Positions 1 through 9,751 are shown, counted from the first letter of the stretch. The stretch is 64,000 nucleotides of DNA from UBA7330 sp965243485 (GCA_965243485.1 CBDEVP010000001.1:2418001-2482000); one strand, 5' to 3'. Numbers and translations are program-made. Notes: generated from the letters alone by a model not told the origin.

Positions 1-326
1 CCAAAGATGAAGATCATTGCAGGGATGGTGATCTCATGATCAATATTGGTTAGTCCGGGAGCACCAATTATCTCCCCATTATGTCTAAGGTCAGTGCCTA
101 AAAGTGAACCGGTAAGTATACCTATTCCAATACCAGTCAATAACAGAGCGATGTTTAATACGAACTTGGCTATAGAAAATTTGAAGCCGCTGCGATCAAA
201 AATGGATGCATCCGAGCCCTTTTCGATCAGGGCCAGGCGTTCCCTGTTCCTGGTGGTGAAGTAGATGTATGATACGCCAAAAATGGTGGCAAATAATCCT
301 ACAAAGATAATTATTGGTAGTAGCAT
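1..326 (-). CDS. DUF6249-like small membrane protein (3' end outside window)
   Basis: About 108 residues are visible from the start MLLPIIIF; the stop lies beyond the window edge. There are two hydrophobic segments, at about residues 2-23 and 52-75, separated by a charged stretch containing ERLALIEKG. I associate that motif with the DUF6249 family of small Bacteroidota membrane proteins, which often sit with ECF sigma factors and their membrane partners. The function is unknown. An ECF pair lies 4 kb away at 4175-5148, but with other genes in between, so I infer no operon. The ATG is preceded by an AT-rich leader without a clear Shine-Dalgarno sequence, as is usual in this phylum. The family call rests on the one motif and the topology. 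Confidence 0.6.
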   Translation of the reverse strand, partial: MLLPIIIFVGLFATIFGVSYIYFTTRNRERLALIEKGSDASIFDRSGFKFSIAKFVLNIALLLTGIGIGILTGSLLGTDLRHNGEIIGAPGLTNIDHEITIPAMIFIF

Positions 327-413
327 GTTATAACTTTTTTATTTTACAGGGATATTGACAACAGGGCTTTAGGTCCGGTTACATTAATTCCCATTTATTT
401 TTTAACACAAGTA

Positions 414-2714
414 TTAATAACGCTTTTCTACCCTCACCCTGATCGACTTGCTGATCGGCGTATGACTCCCGGCGGCGAAATGATCAATGGGAACAAGCAT
501 ATTGGTTTCCGGAAAATAGGCGCCCAGATTTCCCCGGGGTATTTCGTATGGGACGACCCTGAACTGCTCCGCTCTACGCTCTACCCCATCATAGTTACTT
601 ACCAGGTCCACCACAGACATAGGCTGAAGGTTAAGCGCTTTCATGTCCTCGCTGTTCATCAGCACCACACGACGTTCATTATGTATTCCTCTATAGCGAT
701 CATCCAAACCGTAAATGGTGGTATTGAATTGATCATGAGAACGGATCGTCATCAGGATGAATTCCCCATCTTTTAAATGATGTTCTGCCGGCTTATTGAT
801 GGAGAACCGGGCCCTGCCGCCTGGCAATTTTGAAAAATCTCCGTGCCTTGCATTGTTTGGAAGGTAAAAACCGTTTTCCCCGGATCGTCCGGAGTAATCC
901 TCAAACCCCCTGATCACCTCCTCTATTTTTTTTCTAATCAGGTCATAATCCTGACCCAATGCCTTCCAGTCCACAGTACTTTGATCCTTGAAATAAGCTG
1001 CAGCAATTCCTGCGACAATCTCCGGTTCACTCATGAGCGTCTCACTTGCGGGTTTAAACTGACCTCGTGACCTGTGGACCTTGCCCATGCTATTTTCAAC
1101 GGTTACATACCTCTGTTTTCCTTCCCGGATATCTGTTTCTGACCTTCCTAATGTTGGCAAAATCATCGCTGATTTCCCGGTGACGAGGTGGGTTCGGTTC
1201 AGTTTCGTGGTAATTGAAACAGTCATCTCGCAGTTCATCAGGGCCCTGGCCGTATAAGCTGTATCGGAAGCGGCAGACAGAAAATTACCGCCTAACCCCA
1301 TGAAGAATTTTGCCTTACCATCATGCATGGCTTTGATGGCATGCACAGTATCCAAACCCGTTTTTGCGGGTGGGTCAAAGCCAAATGCTTTTTTGATGGC
1401 CTGATTTAATTCCGGAGATACATGATGCATGATCCCGACTGTACGATCGCCCTGCACGTTGCTATGGCCGCGCACAGGACATGTCCCGGCACCTTTTTTA
1501 CCGATACTTCCCTTGAGCAACAGCAGATTGACACATTCCCTGATGTTGTCGACCGCATTTTTATGCTGGGTCAGTCCCATGGCCCAGCAGATGATAATCC
1601 GCCTTCTTTCTGACAATAACGAAACCGCCTCCTCAATTTTCTGAGGTGATACTCCGCACATATCCAGGAGTTGTTTCTCTTCATATCTGTCCAGGTCGGT
1701 CGTCAGCTCCTGATATCCACTGGTTTGTCGGGAGATGAAATCCTGGTCAAAAACCTTTTTCCCCGCCCTTTCAAGATCCAGCAACCGCTTGAGGATGAGC
1801 TTGAGCAAAGCCACATCCTGATTAATTTTTACCTGGAGAAATACATCTGTGAGTGTAGTTCCCTGGCCGAGAATCCCTCCGATTTCCTGTGGGTTTTTAA
1901 AGCGGACCAAACCGGCTTCTTTGAGTGGGTTGATCGCTATGATCCTGCCCCCGTTTTGCTTACACTTTTGCAATGCTGACAACATCCTGGGATGGTTAGT
2001 GCCAGGGTTTTGCCCCATCACAATGATCACTTCAGCTTCGGGGAAATCATCTAAAGTAACCGATCCTTTACCGATTCCCAGCGTTTCGGTCAATGCTACC
2101 CCACTGGATTCATGGCACATATTGGAGCAGTCCGGCATGTTGTTAGTGCCGAAAGCACGCACAAATAGCCCGTATAAAAATGCCGCCTCATTGCTGGATC
2201 GCCCGGAGGTATAGAAGATTGCCTCATCAGGTGAATGCAGCTGATGCAATTGAAATGCTATTTGTTCAAATGCTTCCTTCCATTCCACAGGTTCATAATG
2301 ATTAGCATTTGGTTTGAGAATAAATGGCTGCGTAATGCGACCCGCTTTCCCAATTTCAAAGTCAGACCACCTGGACAATTGTTCTACATCATACTTCCTG
2401 AAGAAAGCCTCATCAACCTGGGATTCCGTGGCCTCTTCAGCCAATGCTTTAGCTCCGTTTTCGCAATACTCACCCAATTTGGATCGTTCTTCCGGATCCG
2501 GCCATGCACAACCGGGACAATCAAAACCCTCCTTTTGATTCATCCTGGAAAGTTTCTTCAGACCCTTATACAGCCCTAACTCTTTCTTTGTATGTTCTAA
2601 AGCAGCCAAAACTCCGGGTACTCCGGCAGCATAATCAGCCGGTGATTTGATCTCTAAATTTTGAAATTTGATCTCACCCGTGATTGAAACATTGCGATGC
2701 TTTGGTTTACTCAT
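414..2714 (-). CDS. FdhF/YdeP family molybdopterin oxidoreductase (formate dehydrogenase-like)
   Basis: The 766-residue protein has the architecture of the FdhF/YdeP branch of the DMSO-reductase superfamily: an N-terminal iron-sulfur region, large bis-MGD binding domains, and a C-terminal molydopterin dinucleotide-binding barrel with FILMTIRSHDQFNTT near residue 660. Cys66, Cys69 and Cys84 (CPGCAWPD, then EYCENG) replace the classical CxxC-x3-C cluster motif. The segment SNMCHESSG places Cys200 where FdhF has selenocysteine. There is no Tat signal, so the enzyme should be cytoplasmic. Members are annotated as formate dehydrogenase-like, but their substrate is mostly unproven. The divergent neighbour is a formaldehyde dehydrogenase 137 bp away, which makes oxidation of the resulting formate an attractive inference. 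No FdhD or other accessory subunit gene is seen next to it. Confidence 0.9.
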   Translation of the reverse strand: MSKPKHRNVSITGEIKFQNLEIKSPADYAAGVPGVLAALEHTKKELGLYKGLKKLSRMNQKEGFDCPGCAWPDPEERSKLGEYCENGAKALAEEATESQVDEAFFRKYDVEQLSRWSDFEIGKAGRITQPFILKPNANHYEPVEWKEAFEQIAFQLHQLHSPDEAIFYTSGRSSNEAAFLYGLFVRAFGTNNMPDCSNMCHESSGVALTETLGIGKGSVTLDDFPEAEVIIVMGQNPGTNHPRMLSALQKCKQNGGRIIAINPLKEAGLVRFKNPQEIGGILGQGTTLTDVFLQVKINQDVALLKLILKRLLDLERAGKKVFDQDFISRQTSGYQELTTDLDRYEEKQLLDMCGVSPQKIEEAVSLLSERRRIIICWAMGLTQHKNAVDNIRECVNLLLLKGSIGKKGAGTCPVRGHSNVQGDRTVGIMHHVSPELNQAIKKAFGFDPPAKTGLDTVHAIKAMHDGKAKFFMGLGGNFLSAASDTAYTARALMNCEMTVSITTKLNRTHLVTGKSAMILPTLGRSETDIREGKQRYVTVENSMGKVHRSRGQFKPASETLMSEPEIVAGIAAAYFKDQSTVDWKALGQDYDLIRKKIEEVIRGFEDYSGRSGENGFYLPNNARHGDFSKLPGGRARFSINKPAEHHLKDGEFILMTIRSHDQFNTTIYGLDDRYRGIHNERRVVLMNSEDMKALNLQPMSVVDLVSNYDGVERRAEQFRVVPYEIPRGNLGAYFPETNMLVPIDHFAAGSHTPISKSIRVRVEKRY

Positions 2715-2851
2715 TTTAGTTGGATGTCTTGGGACATAAGAATGGCAATATGAATTTAATCTATGTTCTTTCGAAATATAAGTTAGAAAGATTGACTATA
2801 TTGAGAGGTACATTAACGAAATTTTTCCCCTAACCCCTAACCCCATAAGCT

Positions 2852-4042
2852 ATGCCATCTAACAGAGGAATTGCATACATCAAACCCGGTGTGGTTGAAG
2901 TGCAGAATATCGCATTTCCGGAATTGGCACTCGGAGATCGAAAATGTCATCACGGTGTCATCCTGAAAATTGTTTCCACTAACATCTGCGGAAGCGATCA
3001 ACACATGGTCCGGGGCCGGACAACGGCACCTGAAGGACTCATACTCGGACATGAAATTACCGGCGAGATCCTGGAAAAAGGCAGGGATGTTGAATTTTTG
3101 GAAGTAGGAGACCTGGTGTCGGTACCTTTTAATATCGCATGTGGCCGATGCAGGAATTGCAAAGAACGACAAACAGGGATTTGCCTGAATGTGAATGAAT
3201 CACGACCCGGTTCAGCGTACGGCTATGTGGATATGGGAGGTTGGATTGGCGGCCAGGCAGAATATGTGATGGTGCCATATGCTGACTTCAATCTTTTGAA
3301 ATTTCCAAATAAAGACCAGGCTATGGAGAAGATCCGTGACCTGACTTTGCTATCAGACATTTTACCGACCGGCTACCATGGGGCGGTCACAGCCGGAGTG
3401 AAACCTGGTATGGTGGTATATGTGGCAGGGGCAGGCCCTGTCGGACTGGCCTGCGCGGCTTCCTGCCATCTTCTGGGAGCTGCTGTGGTGATCGTCGGGG
3501 ATATGATACCGGAAAGACTTGAGCAGGCAAAGAGTTTTGGCTGCGAAGTGGTTGATCTAAGAAAAGATGCTACACTGGCTGAGCAAATTGAGGCCATTGT
3601 CGGAATACCTGAAGTTGATTGCACGGTTGATTGTGTGGGGTTCGAGGCTAAAGGGCATGGACATGACAGTGATACCGAACAGCCAGCCACCGTATTGAAT
3701 GCTGCCATGGAGGTGACACGGGCCGGAGGTGGTATTGGCATCCCGGGATTATATGTAACCGGTGATCCTGGAGGAATAGATGAAAATGCTAAAGTGGGCA
3801 ATCTGAGTATCCGGATCGGATTGGGCTGGGCCAAGTCACATCATTTCCATACGGGTCAATGTCCTGTAATGACTTATAACCGCGACCTGATGCAGGCCAT
3901 TTTATATGATAAAATCAAGATAGCAGATGCTGTGAATGTACAGGTGATCACTTTGGACGAAGGACCAAGTGGTTATAAGGATTTTGATAAAGGTGCTGCC
4001 AAGAAATTTGTGATTGATCCGCACGGCATGGTACCTGCTTAG
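2852..4042 (+). CDS. fdhA: Glutathione-independent formaldehyde dehydrogenase (zinc alcohol dehydrogenase family)
   Basis: This 396-residue zinc-dependent medium-chain dehydrogenase closely matches the Pseudomonas putida-type NAD-dependent formaldehyde dehydrogenase (formaldehyde dismutase group), which converts formaldehyde to formate without glutathione. Catalytic zinc ligands are visible as Cys46 in NICGSDQH and His67-Glu68 in GHE. The structural zinc site is Cys97, Cys100, Cys103 and Cys111. A Rossmann motif AGAGPVGLA lies near residue 192. The length is normal for the family (about 398). The protein has no export signal. It is transcribed divergently from the FdhF/YdeP-type gene, and the 137-bp gap carries a short CCCCTAA-rich stretch just before the ATG. 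The pair probably forms a C1 detoxification or dissimilation unit; aldehyde dismutation is an alternative activity. Confidence 0.93.
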   Translation: MPSNRGIAYIKPGVVEVQNIAFPELALGDRKCHHGVILKIVSTNICGSDQHMVRGRTTAPEGLILGHEITGEILEKGRDVEFLEVGDLVSVPFNIACGRCRNCKERQTGICLNVNESRPGSAYGYVDMGGWIGGQAEYVMVPYADFNLLKFPNKDQAMEKIRDLTLLSDILPTGYHGAVTAGVKPGMVVYVAGAGPVGLACAASCHLLGAAVVIVGDMIPERLEQAKSFGCEVVDLRKDATLAEQIEAIVGIPEVDCTVDCVGFEAKGHGHDSDTEQPATVLNAAMEVTRAGGGIGIPGLYVTGDPGGIDENAKVGNLSIRIGLGWAKSHHFHTGQCPVMTYNRDLMQAILYDKIKIADAVNVQVITLDEGPSGYKDFDKGAAKKFVIDPHGMVPA

Positions 4043-4174
4043 TTATGGTGATTTCTATCCAGGAGGAGATCTGGTTATCAATTGCATCGATTGACTACCC
4101 GATTTGAAAGTGGGTGATAAAAAATCCTTATGATTATGTAACCTGTTCCAGGAGTTCATAGTCTATTCAATCAA

Positions 4175-4726
4175 ATGCCCGGGCAGGAGGATACCTATTA
4201 TATCAAACAGATTCTGGATGGTGATTCGCATGGTTATGCCGAATTGCTGGACAGGTATCAGACACGGGTATATAATTTTGTGCTGTACATTATGCGGCAT
4301 AAAGAAGAAGCGGAAGAAGTAGTACAGGATACCTTTGTGAATGCTTTCAGATCCCTGAAATCATTCCGGCAGGAAGCGAAATTTTCCACCTGGATCCTGA
4401 GGATCGCCTACAACAACTGCCTGACCCGTCTGAGAAAAAAACAACTAAGCCTGGTGGAAATGGATGGCCATGCGATGCAGCTGCCAGGGATGAATAATAT
4501 CAATGAGGAAACTGACCGGCAGGACATGCATGAGTTGCTGTCTTGTGCCATGAACGTGTTATCGGAAGACGAGCAGGTAATTGTAACTTTGTTTTATTAC
4601 AATGAACAATCGATACAGGAGATTGGAGATATTACAGGGAAGTCGGCTTCGAATATCAAGATCATCCTGCACAGGAGCAGGCAAAAAATGCTGAAACGAC
4701 TGCAATCTAACGGAGTAAAAGAATAG
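4175..4726 (+). CDS. ECF-type RNA polymerase sigma factor
   Basis: The 183-residue protein has region 2 at about residues 20-90 (FRSLKSFRQEAKFSTWILRI type core) and region 4 at about residues 115-175 with a helix-turn-helix (QSIQEIGDITGKSASNIKIIL). The domain order and length are typical of group 4 sigma factors. It directs core polymerase to a small regulon. The next gene starts 5 bp downstream and encodes a small two-helix membrane protein, the arrangement expected for a sigma/anti-sigma pair. There is no FecR-type anti-sigma gene, so control of the nearby SusC/SusD pair by this factor is not indicated; a hybrid two-component regulator sits beside that pair instead. The ATG at 4175 is preceded by about 130 bp of non-coding sequence. 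Confidence 0.93.
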   Translation: MPGQEDTYYIKQILDGDSHGYAELLDRYQTRVYNFVLYIMRHKEEAEEVVQDTFVNAFRSLKSFRQEAKFSTWILRIAYNNCLTRLRKKQLSLVEMDGHAMQLPGMNNINEETDRQDMHELLSCAMNVLSEDEQVIVTLFYYNEQSIQEIGDITGKSASNIKIILHRSRQKMLKRLQSNGVKE

Positions 4727-4731
4727 ACATC

Positions 4732-5148
4732 ATGAGCAGCAAGAATCACGAAGAAGATCAGATCCTGAAGGATCTTTTCTACCGGTCCGCTACCGTGCCG
4801 GATGAGGCGCTGAATGAGCGGATCCTGGAGAAGGTATCCATAAACAGGAAGGTTTTTGAGTACCGGCCTGTGATCAGCAAGAAAGGATGGGCGGCTATTT
4901 TGTCGGGATTAACATTGATGATCATTATTTTGGTCGTGTACGACAGTGCGTTAGACATGAGTCCATTGAAAGAGCAGTGGTTCACCATTTTGACCAATTG
5001 GACTTTGCCCGGTGGTATTTTTGATATGAATTTTCAGTTGAGCCTTCCTGAGCTGACCCATCCGTTTTTGATGGCCTGTTCGGCACTTATCGTATTTGGA
5101 ATATATTTTATGATCAGCTTAAAGTTTTTAAAAAGATCGGATCAATAA
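4732..5148 (+). CDS. Small membrane protein, putative anti-sigma partner
   Basis: This 138-residue protein has a charged N-terminal cytoplasmic part of about 60 residues and two hydrophobic segments, at about residues 62-80 and 112-131. It begins 5 bp after the sigma factor stop, so the two are co-transcribed. I do not see the zinc-binding HxxxCxxC motif of classical anti-sigma domains. The assignment as a membrane-bound regulator of the sigma factor rests on position and topology. It ends 24 bp before a strong bidirectional hairpin terminator. Confidence 0.6.
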   Translation: MSSKNHEEDQILKDLFYRSATVPDEALNERILEKVSINRKVFEYRPVISKKGWAAILSGLTLMIIILVVYDSALDMSPLKEQWFTILTNWTLPGGIFDMNFQLSLPELTHPFLMACSALIVFGIYFMISLKFLKRSDQ

Positions 5149-5171
5149 AGTTTAAGATCTGTTTGAAATAA

Positions 5172-5202
5172 AAAAGGAGAGACAATAACGGCCTCTCCTT
5201 TT
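5172..5202. terminator. Bidirectional intrinsic terminator
   Basis: A perfect 10-bp stem (AAAAGGAGAG at 5172-5181 with CTCTCCTTTT at 5193-5202) closes an 11-nt loop. The A-rich left arm and T-rich right arm let it work on both strands. It separates the convergent sigma-factor operon (plus) and susCD operon (minus), whose stops are 24 bp away on each side. Confidence 0.85.
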
Positions 5203-5225
5203 ATCTTATATGTTGATCTGATTAT

Positions 5226-6689
5226 TTAATCTTCTCCAAGTCCCGGGTTAGTCAACACTTCGCTGGCCGGTAGTGGAAGGTAGTACTGAATAGCTCCCAG
5301 TGGCTGCAGATCATCCGGATCTTTCGCGGCCACTACATCCTCGACCATTTCAAGTCTGGTCAGGTCAAACCATCTGCAGTACTCACCTGCGAATTCCCAG
5401 GCTTTTTCCTGGATCACATCAGCCTGCGTGGCAGAGGTGTAATCCACACCTGCATCAGGTGTATTGAGAGGTAGGCCATAGGCCCTTCTTACGATCTTGT
5501 TCAAAGCTTCCAGCGCATCGGGATCTGCATTATTTCCGGTCGCCATGATCTGGGCTTCAGCAAAGATGAAGTAAACCTCAGCCATCCTGAATAGGGGCAG
5601 TGAAAGATCATTCTGCCAGTCAGCGGCATCACCCTGAAGTTTCTGGTAATATGGTCTTGCTGTGGCAAAGCTTGTCCATGGCGTACCATCTGCCGCTTCA
5701 GTGTCGAAGGTAAAGTCTTTTCTTCGCTGATCAGGGAAATTGTTGAAGAAGGTAAGCTCTGCAAAATAATCATCCCATCCATTATCCTCACCTGGTCGTG
5801 CAGGAAGACCGTAGACGGCATTTCCGTTGAACCAGACCGTACCTGAGAAGTTCAAGGCAAATACTTCTTCCTTATTTCCATCATTGTTGACCGTCGGAGA
5901 TGGCCACAGGTCTGCGAAATCATCCATCAGGCCAAAGCCATAAGTTGCTTCGTTGTCGATTACTTCTTTAGCTGTGCTGGCAGCCATGGCATATTTATCG
6001 GTTTGCTTCAATGGCCATCCTGACATCTGCAGATATACCTGAGCTTTCACCGCAAGTGCAGTTCCCTTGCTGGCTCTTCCCGGTGCAAGCTTTGCATTAC
6101 CCAAAAGTCCAATGGCTTCGTCAAGGTCCATAATGATTTGATCATAGATAGCCTGGGGTTCACTTGCATTAATTTCAAGTGATGCAGGATCGAAATTATG
6201 GGTCTCTAATACCAATGGAGCTTTACCCCAAAGTCTCACGATCCAGAAGTAATTATAAGCTCTCAGGAAATATGCTTCACCTGCAATCTGGTTGATCACC
6301 GACTGATCGCCGGATGCTCCCTGATAGTTTGCAATGATGTTATTACATCCCTGGATAGATTTATAGGCTCCACTCCATACAAAAGGCAATCTTCCGTTTT
6401 GCTGAGATACCCTGAACTGATCAAACTCCCTGAAGTCCGCTTTATTACTGGCTTTGTGGGTCGTGAGGTCATCCCCACCCATCAGAATGGCCTGGGTAGA
6501 TGCATTTCCAAGACCTGAAACCCAGGTGGTCGTCAGCGGTTTGTAGGCGCCTGCCAGTGCGGCAGTTAGCCCGTTTTCATTCTTTAGTGCTCCACTTTCC
6601 GAAGTAATAATGGTAGACAGGTCCTCCTCTAAGAAATCACTGCAGGATACACTAAAAATAAGTACAAATAATATGATTAAATTTTTCAT
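5226..6689 (-). CDS. SusD/RagB family nutrient-binding outer membrane lipoprotein
   Basis: The 487-residue protein starts with a lipoprotein signal (hydrophobic run then SVSC, Cys16) and continues CSDFLEEDLST, a typical SusD beginning. The body is the alpha-helical TPR-like SusD fold, ending with RMAEVYFIFAEAQ and the ARP-like C-terminal LPLPASEVLTNPGL. It acts as the lid that captures ligand over the SusC channel at the cell surface. It lies 20 bp downstream of susC and is certainly co-transcribed. The substrate cannot be read from the sequence; no glycoside hydrolase gene is in the same operon. Confidence 0.95.
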   Translation of the reverse strand: MKNLIILFVLIFSVSCSDFLEEDLSTIITSESGALKNENGLTAALAGAYKPLTTTWVSGLGNASTQAILMGGDDLTTHKASNKADFREFDQFRVSQQNGRLPFVWSGAYKSIQGCNNIIANYQGASGDQSVINQIAGEAYFLRAYNYFWIVRLWGKAPLVLETHNFDPASLEINASEPQAIYDQIIMDLDEAIGLLGNAKLAPGRASKGTALAVKAQVYLQMSGWPLKQTDKYAMAASTAKEVIDNEATYGFGLMDDFADLWPSPTVNNDGNKEEVFALNFSGTVWFNGNAVYGLPARPGEDNGWDDYFAELTFFNNFPDQRRKDFTFDTEAADGTPWTSFATARPYYQKLQGDAADWQNDLSLPLFRMAEVYFIFAEAQIMATGNNADPDALEALNKIVRRAYGLPLNTPDAGVDYTSATQADVIQEKAWEFAGEYCRWFDLTRLEMVEDVVAAKDPDDLQPLGAIQYYLPLPASEVLTNPGLGED

Positions 6690-6709
6690 TTCTTTTAAAC
6701 TTTAAATTC

Positions 6710-9700
6710 TTAGAAATTAAGATTTACGCCGAGTGTGTAAGTCCTTGCATTCGGATATGAACCACCATCAGCTCCACGGTTGTCTGCACCGCCACGGTTG
6801 CTGTAAGACTCAGGATCCAAACCTCTATAATCAGTGATTGTCAGCAGGTTGGTGGCTGCAGCCATTACTCCAATCCTTACTCCTTTTTCCGGATTGATCG
6901 GAATGTCATAACTCAGGCTCACATTTTTTAAACGAAGGAAGCTACCATCTTCAATAAATCTTGAGGACTGAAGTTCAATCACATCAGTATCACTGAAGGC
7001 AGGGATGTCCGTCTGATTTTGAGGGGTCCAGCGGTTAAGGATATCTGCATGCGTGACCTCTCTTGCATCAGCGATGGCAGCAATGGCCTGTCCATAGGTA
7101 AAGTTCCATTTGTCATAGCCTGCCATGGCCTGGAAGAATACATTCAGGGTAAAGTTGCTGTATGTTACGTTGTTATTCCATCCAAACAACAATTCAGGAA
7201 TTCCAGTACCGATGATCTGATAATCATCACCACCGATCACGTTGTCACCATTGAGATCCTGGTAACGGCTGTCTCCCGGTACATTTCCATAAAGTGCAGC
7301 TTCTGCAGCTTCCTCGGCTTTCCAGGTTCCCAAATATTTAAGTCCCCAGTAGCTGGTCAAAGGCATTCCTGGCATCAGGACTCCTTCCGGAAGGTTAGTG
7401 ATACCTGCCCCAACGTCTCCATCCACGAAAATCATATCATTTTCTGCCAGGCTCACCACTTTATTCTTCAGGAATGAAGCGTTTACATTGGTAGTCCATG
7501 TTACAGCCTGATTATCAATGATCGTACCTGAGATGCTGAATTCAAAACCTTTGTTTTCAGTTTCACCTACATTGGTAGAGATGGTTCCTCCTCCTACGTA
7601 TTGAGGAAGTGGCTGAGCCAGCAACAGGTCTGTTGTTCTTTTCTGGAAATAATCCATCGTGATCCCCAGTCTTCCGTTTAAGATCAATACATCCAGACCT
7701 ATGTTTGATTGAGTGGTTGTTTCCCACCTGAGATTAGGGTTACCCGGGTTACCAATTTTGATGCCGGGTGTCAAAACTCCATTTGTAAATGAGGTGGAGG
7801 CTTCGAATTCTCCGGTCTGGAAACTTGTAACAGTTCCATATACACCTATACCCTGGCTACCTGTCTGCCCCCAGCTTCCTCTCAATTTCAGGTCGTCAAA
7901 AATATTGCCGGGAATAAAGGACTCTTCAGAAAGTCTCCATCCCAGGGCAACTGAAGGGAAAGTACTGTATTTGTTGTCTCCCCTGAACTTGGAAGATCCG
8001 TCTCTTCTTACAGAAGCTGTTACCAGATATTTACTATCATACTGGTAGCTCACACGTCCAATCAATGACTGTATCGTCTGCTTCTCGTAATATGCATTTG
8101 TACCTGTACCTGCAGCTAAAGTGATATTGTTATACTTCAGGTCAGGAAACTGCAACCCGTTTGCACTGGCCCCGAATTGATCTACCTGAGTCAGCTGGCT
8201 TTCCAGTACAGCAGTAGCAGTAAGGTCATGAACACCGGCAAATAGCTTGTGGTAATTCAGGGTGTTGGTATTCTGAACAAACAGTACCTCAGTGGATTGC
8301 CGTGAAGAGTTTGGATTGTTGCTGAGCGAGTTCTGAGCAAAAGTTTTGTTTTGCTGCTGGTTAAAACTGGCTCCAAATCCAACATCCAGTGTCAGCCCAT
8401 CAATAAATTCGTAGACGAGACCTCCATTTGCCAGTAAGTTGCTGTGATTATTGATGTTGTCGTTCAGCGCAAATTCCAGCGGGTTTCCTTTGATTGAAGA
8501 AATGTTATCTCTTACGGTTGGCCTGCCATTGGCATCATAAGCAGGCACTGTAGGGGCCCAGGCAGTCACGCCTCCGGTAGATCCTCCGATGTTTCCATCT
8601 CCACTCACATTATTTGTTTCTCTTCTGATAAAGTTCACTTTGATCCTCGCATCCAGCTTATCAGTGAGTTTGGCATTTACGTTTGTACGCAAAGAGTATC
8701 TCCTGAATGAAGAATTGATGACGATACCTTCCTGGTCCAGGTAGTTTCCGGAGATGAAATATTTTACATTCTCATTTCCTCCTGAGTAGTCCAGCTGGTA
8801 TTCCTGACCCGTAGCTGTTCTGAAAATTTCATCCTGCCAGTCAGTACCACCATTGGCTTTAAAGTCTGCTACTTCCTGAGCAGTAAACGGAGGTGTGGTT
8901 CCAATGTCGTTGGCTCGCTGGTTGGCTACTTCTGCAAAAGTACCTGCGTCCATCAGGTCCCATGTATTAAGTACGGTAGATCCATAGAACCTGCTGGTGA
9001 ATGAAAATTTAGGATCACCTGCCCTACCTGTTTTTGTAGTAATAAGTACTACCCCATTTGAACCTCTGCTACCGTAAATGGCTGTTGCAGAAGCATCTTT
9101 AAGTACCTGGATACTTTCAATGTCTGAAGGGTTGATGTCGTTGAAATTTCCTCCAACAAATCCGTCAATCACATAAAGAGGGTCGTTATTCCCATTGATA
9201 GAGTTAGCACCACGTATACGAATGTTTACGTTTCCACCCGGAGCTCCCGAGGAGTTAGTAACATTAACACCTGCTGCTCGACCCTGAAGGATCTGGTCCA
9301 TTCTTATGACAGGCTGTCCTTCAAAATCCTTGGCATCTACGGATCCAATCGCTCCTGTTACATCTTTCTTTTCCTGCGAACCATATCCAATGACAATTAC
9401 TTCGGAAAGTGCCTGCACATCTGATTCCATGGTCACATCAATCACCGTTCGATTACCGACTGTTACCTCCTGTATCACAGACCCCACAGAGCTGAATACC
9501 AGAACGGATTCCTGACTCGGCACGGAGATCTGATAATTACCATCGAAATCAGTGACTGTACCCACTACATTTCCCTGCTCAGTTCCCTTCAGGATTACGT
9601 TTACCCCCGGAAGTGCTTCACCATCTTCTGCGGATACAACTTTACCGGAAACGGAAATTTGAGCGTACATCGGATGAAACCCGATTACCATCAACAAAAT

Positions 9701-9751
9701 CATTGTCAAGGTCAGGCCTTTCCAATGTTTTCTTTTGTCAGTTTTTCTCAT
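6710..9751 (-). CDS. SusC/RagA family TonB-dependent transporter
   Basis: The 1013-residue outer membrane protein has a Sec signal ending near PMYAQ (residue about 31), an N-terminal carboxypeptidase-regulatory-like domain (residues about 33-110, GEALPGVNVILKG), and a plug domain (about 125-240, with SINGNNDPLYVIDGF and the conserved GSRGSNGVVLITTK). The rest is a 22-strand barrel ending in NARTYTLGVNLNF with the terminal phenylalanine. It imports an oligomeric nutrient using TonB energy together with the SusD protein encoded 20 bp downstream. The length is normal. The 483-bp leader holds a small membrane-peptide ORF, a hairpin and paired repeats, described separately. The adjacent hybrid two-component gene is the likely regulator. 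Confidence 0.96.
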   Translation of the reverse strand: MRKTDKRKHWKGLTLTMILLMVIGFHPMYAQISVSGKVVSAEDGEALPGVNVILKGTEQGNVVGTVTDFDGNYQISVPSQESVLVFSSVGSVIQEVTVGNRTVIDVTMESDVQALSEVIVIGYGSQEKKDVTGAIGSVDAKDFEGQPVIRMDQILQGRAAGVNVTNSSGAPGGNVNIRIRGANSINGNNDPLYVIDGFVGGNFNDINPSDIESIQVLKDASATAIYGSRGSNGVVLITTKTGRAGDPKFSFTSRFYGSTVLNTWDLMDAGTFAEVANQRANDIGTTPPFTAQEVADFKANGGTDWQDEIFRTATGQEYQLDYSGGNENVKYFISGNYLDQEGIVINSSFRRYSLRTNVNAKLTDKLDARIKVNFIRRETNNVSGDGNIGGSTGGVTAWAPTVPAYDANGRPTVRDNISSIKGNPLEFALNDNINNHSNLLANGGLVYEFIDGLTLDVGFGASFNQQQNKTFAQNSLSNNPNSSRQSTEVLFVQNTNTLNYHKLFAGVHDLTATAVLESQLTQVDQFGASANGLQFPDLKYNNITLAAGTGTNAYYEKQTIQSLIGRVSYQYDSKYLVTASVRRDGSSKFRGDNKYSTFPSVALGWRLSEESFIPGNIFDDLKLRGSWGQTGSQGIGVYGTVTSFQTGEFEASTSFTNGVLTPGIKIGNPGNPNLRWETTTQSNIGLDVLILNGRLGITMDYFQKRTTDLLLAQPLPQYVGGGTISTNVGETENKGFEFSISGTIIDNQAVTWTTNVNASFLKNKVVSLAENDMIFVDGDVGAGITNLPEGVLMPGMPLTSYWGLKYLGTWKAEEAAEAALYGNVPGDSRYQDLNGDNVIGGDDYQIIGTGIPELLFGWNNNVTYSNFTLNVFFQAMAGYDKWNFTYGQAIAAIADAREVTHADILNRWTPQNQTDIPAFSDTDVIELQSSRFIEDGSFLRLKNVSLSYDIPINPEKGVRIGVMAAATNLLTITDYRGLDPESYSNRGGADNRGADGGSYPNARTYTLGVNLNF

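Noticed and set aside
2823..2845. Telomere-like CCCCTAACCCCTAACCCC before fdhA, with a similar GGGTAGGGGTTAGGG near 29099
   Set aside because: The strings are very short and are separated by 26 kb in opposite orientation. They look like simple sequence and have no sign of a structural end or a shared element.
4175..9751. Control of susCD by the neighbouring ECF sigma factor
   Set aside because: There is no FecR-type anti-sigma gene, the operons converge on a strong terminator, and an HTCS gene is placed beside susCD. The HTCS is the simpler regulator.
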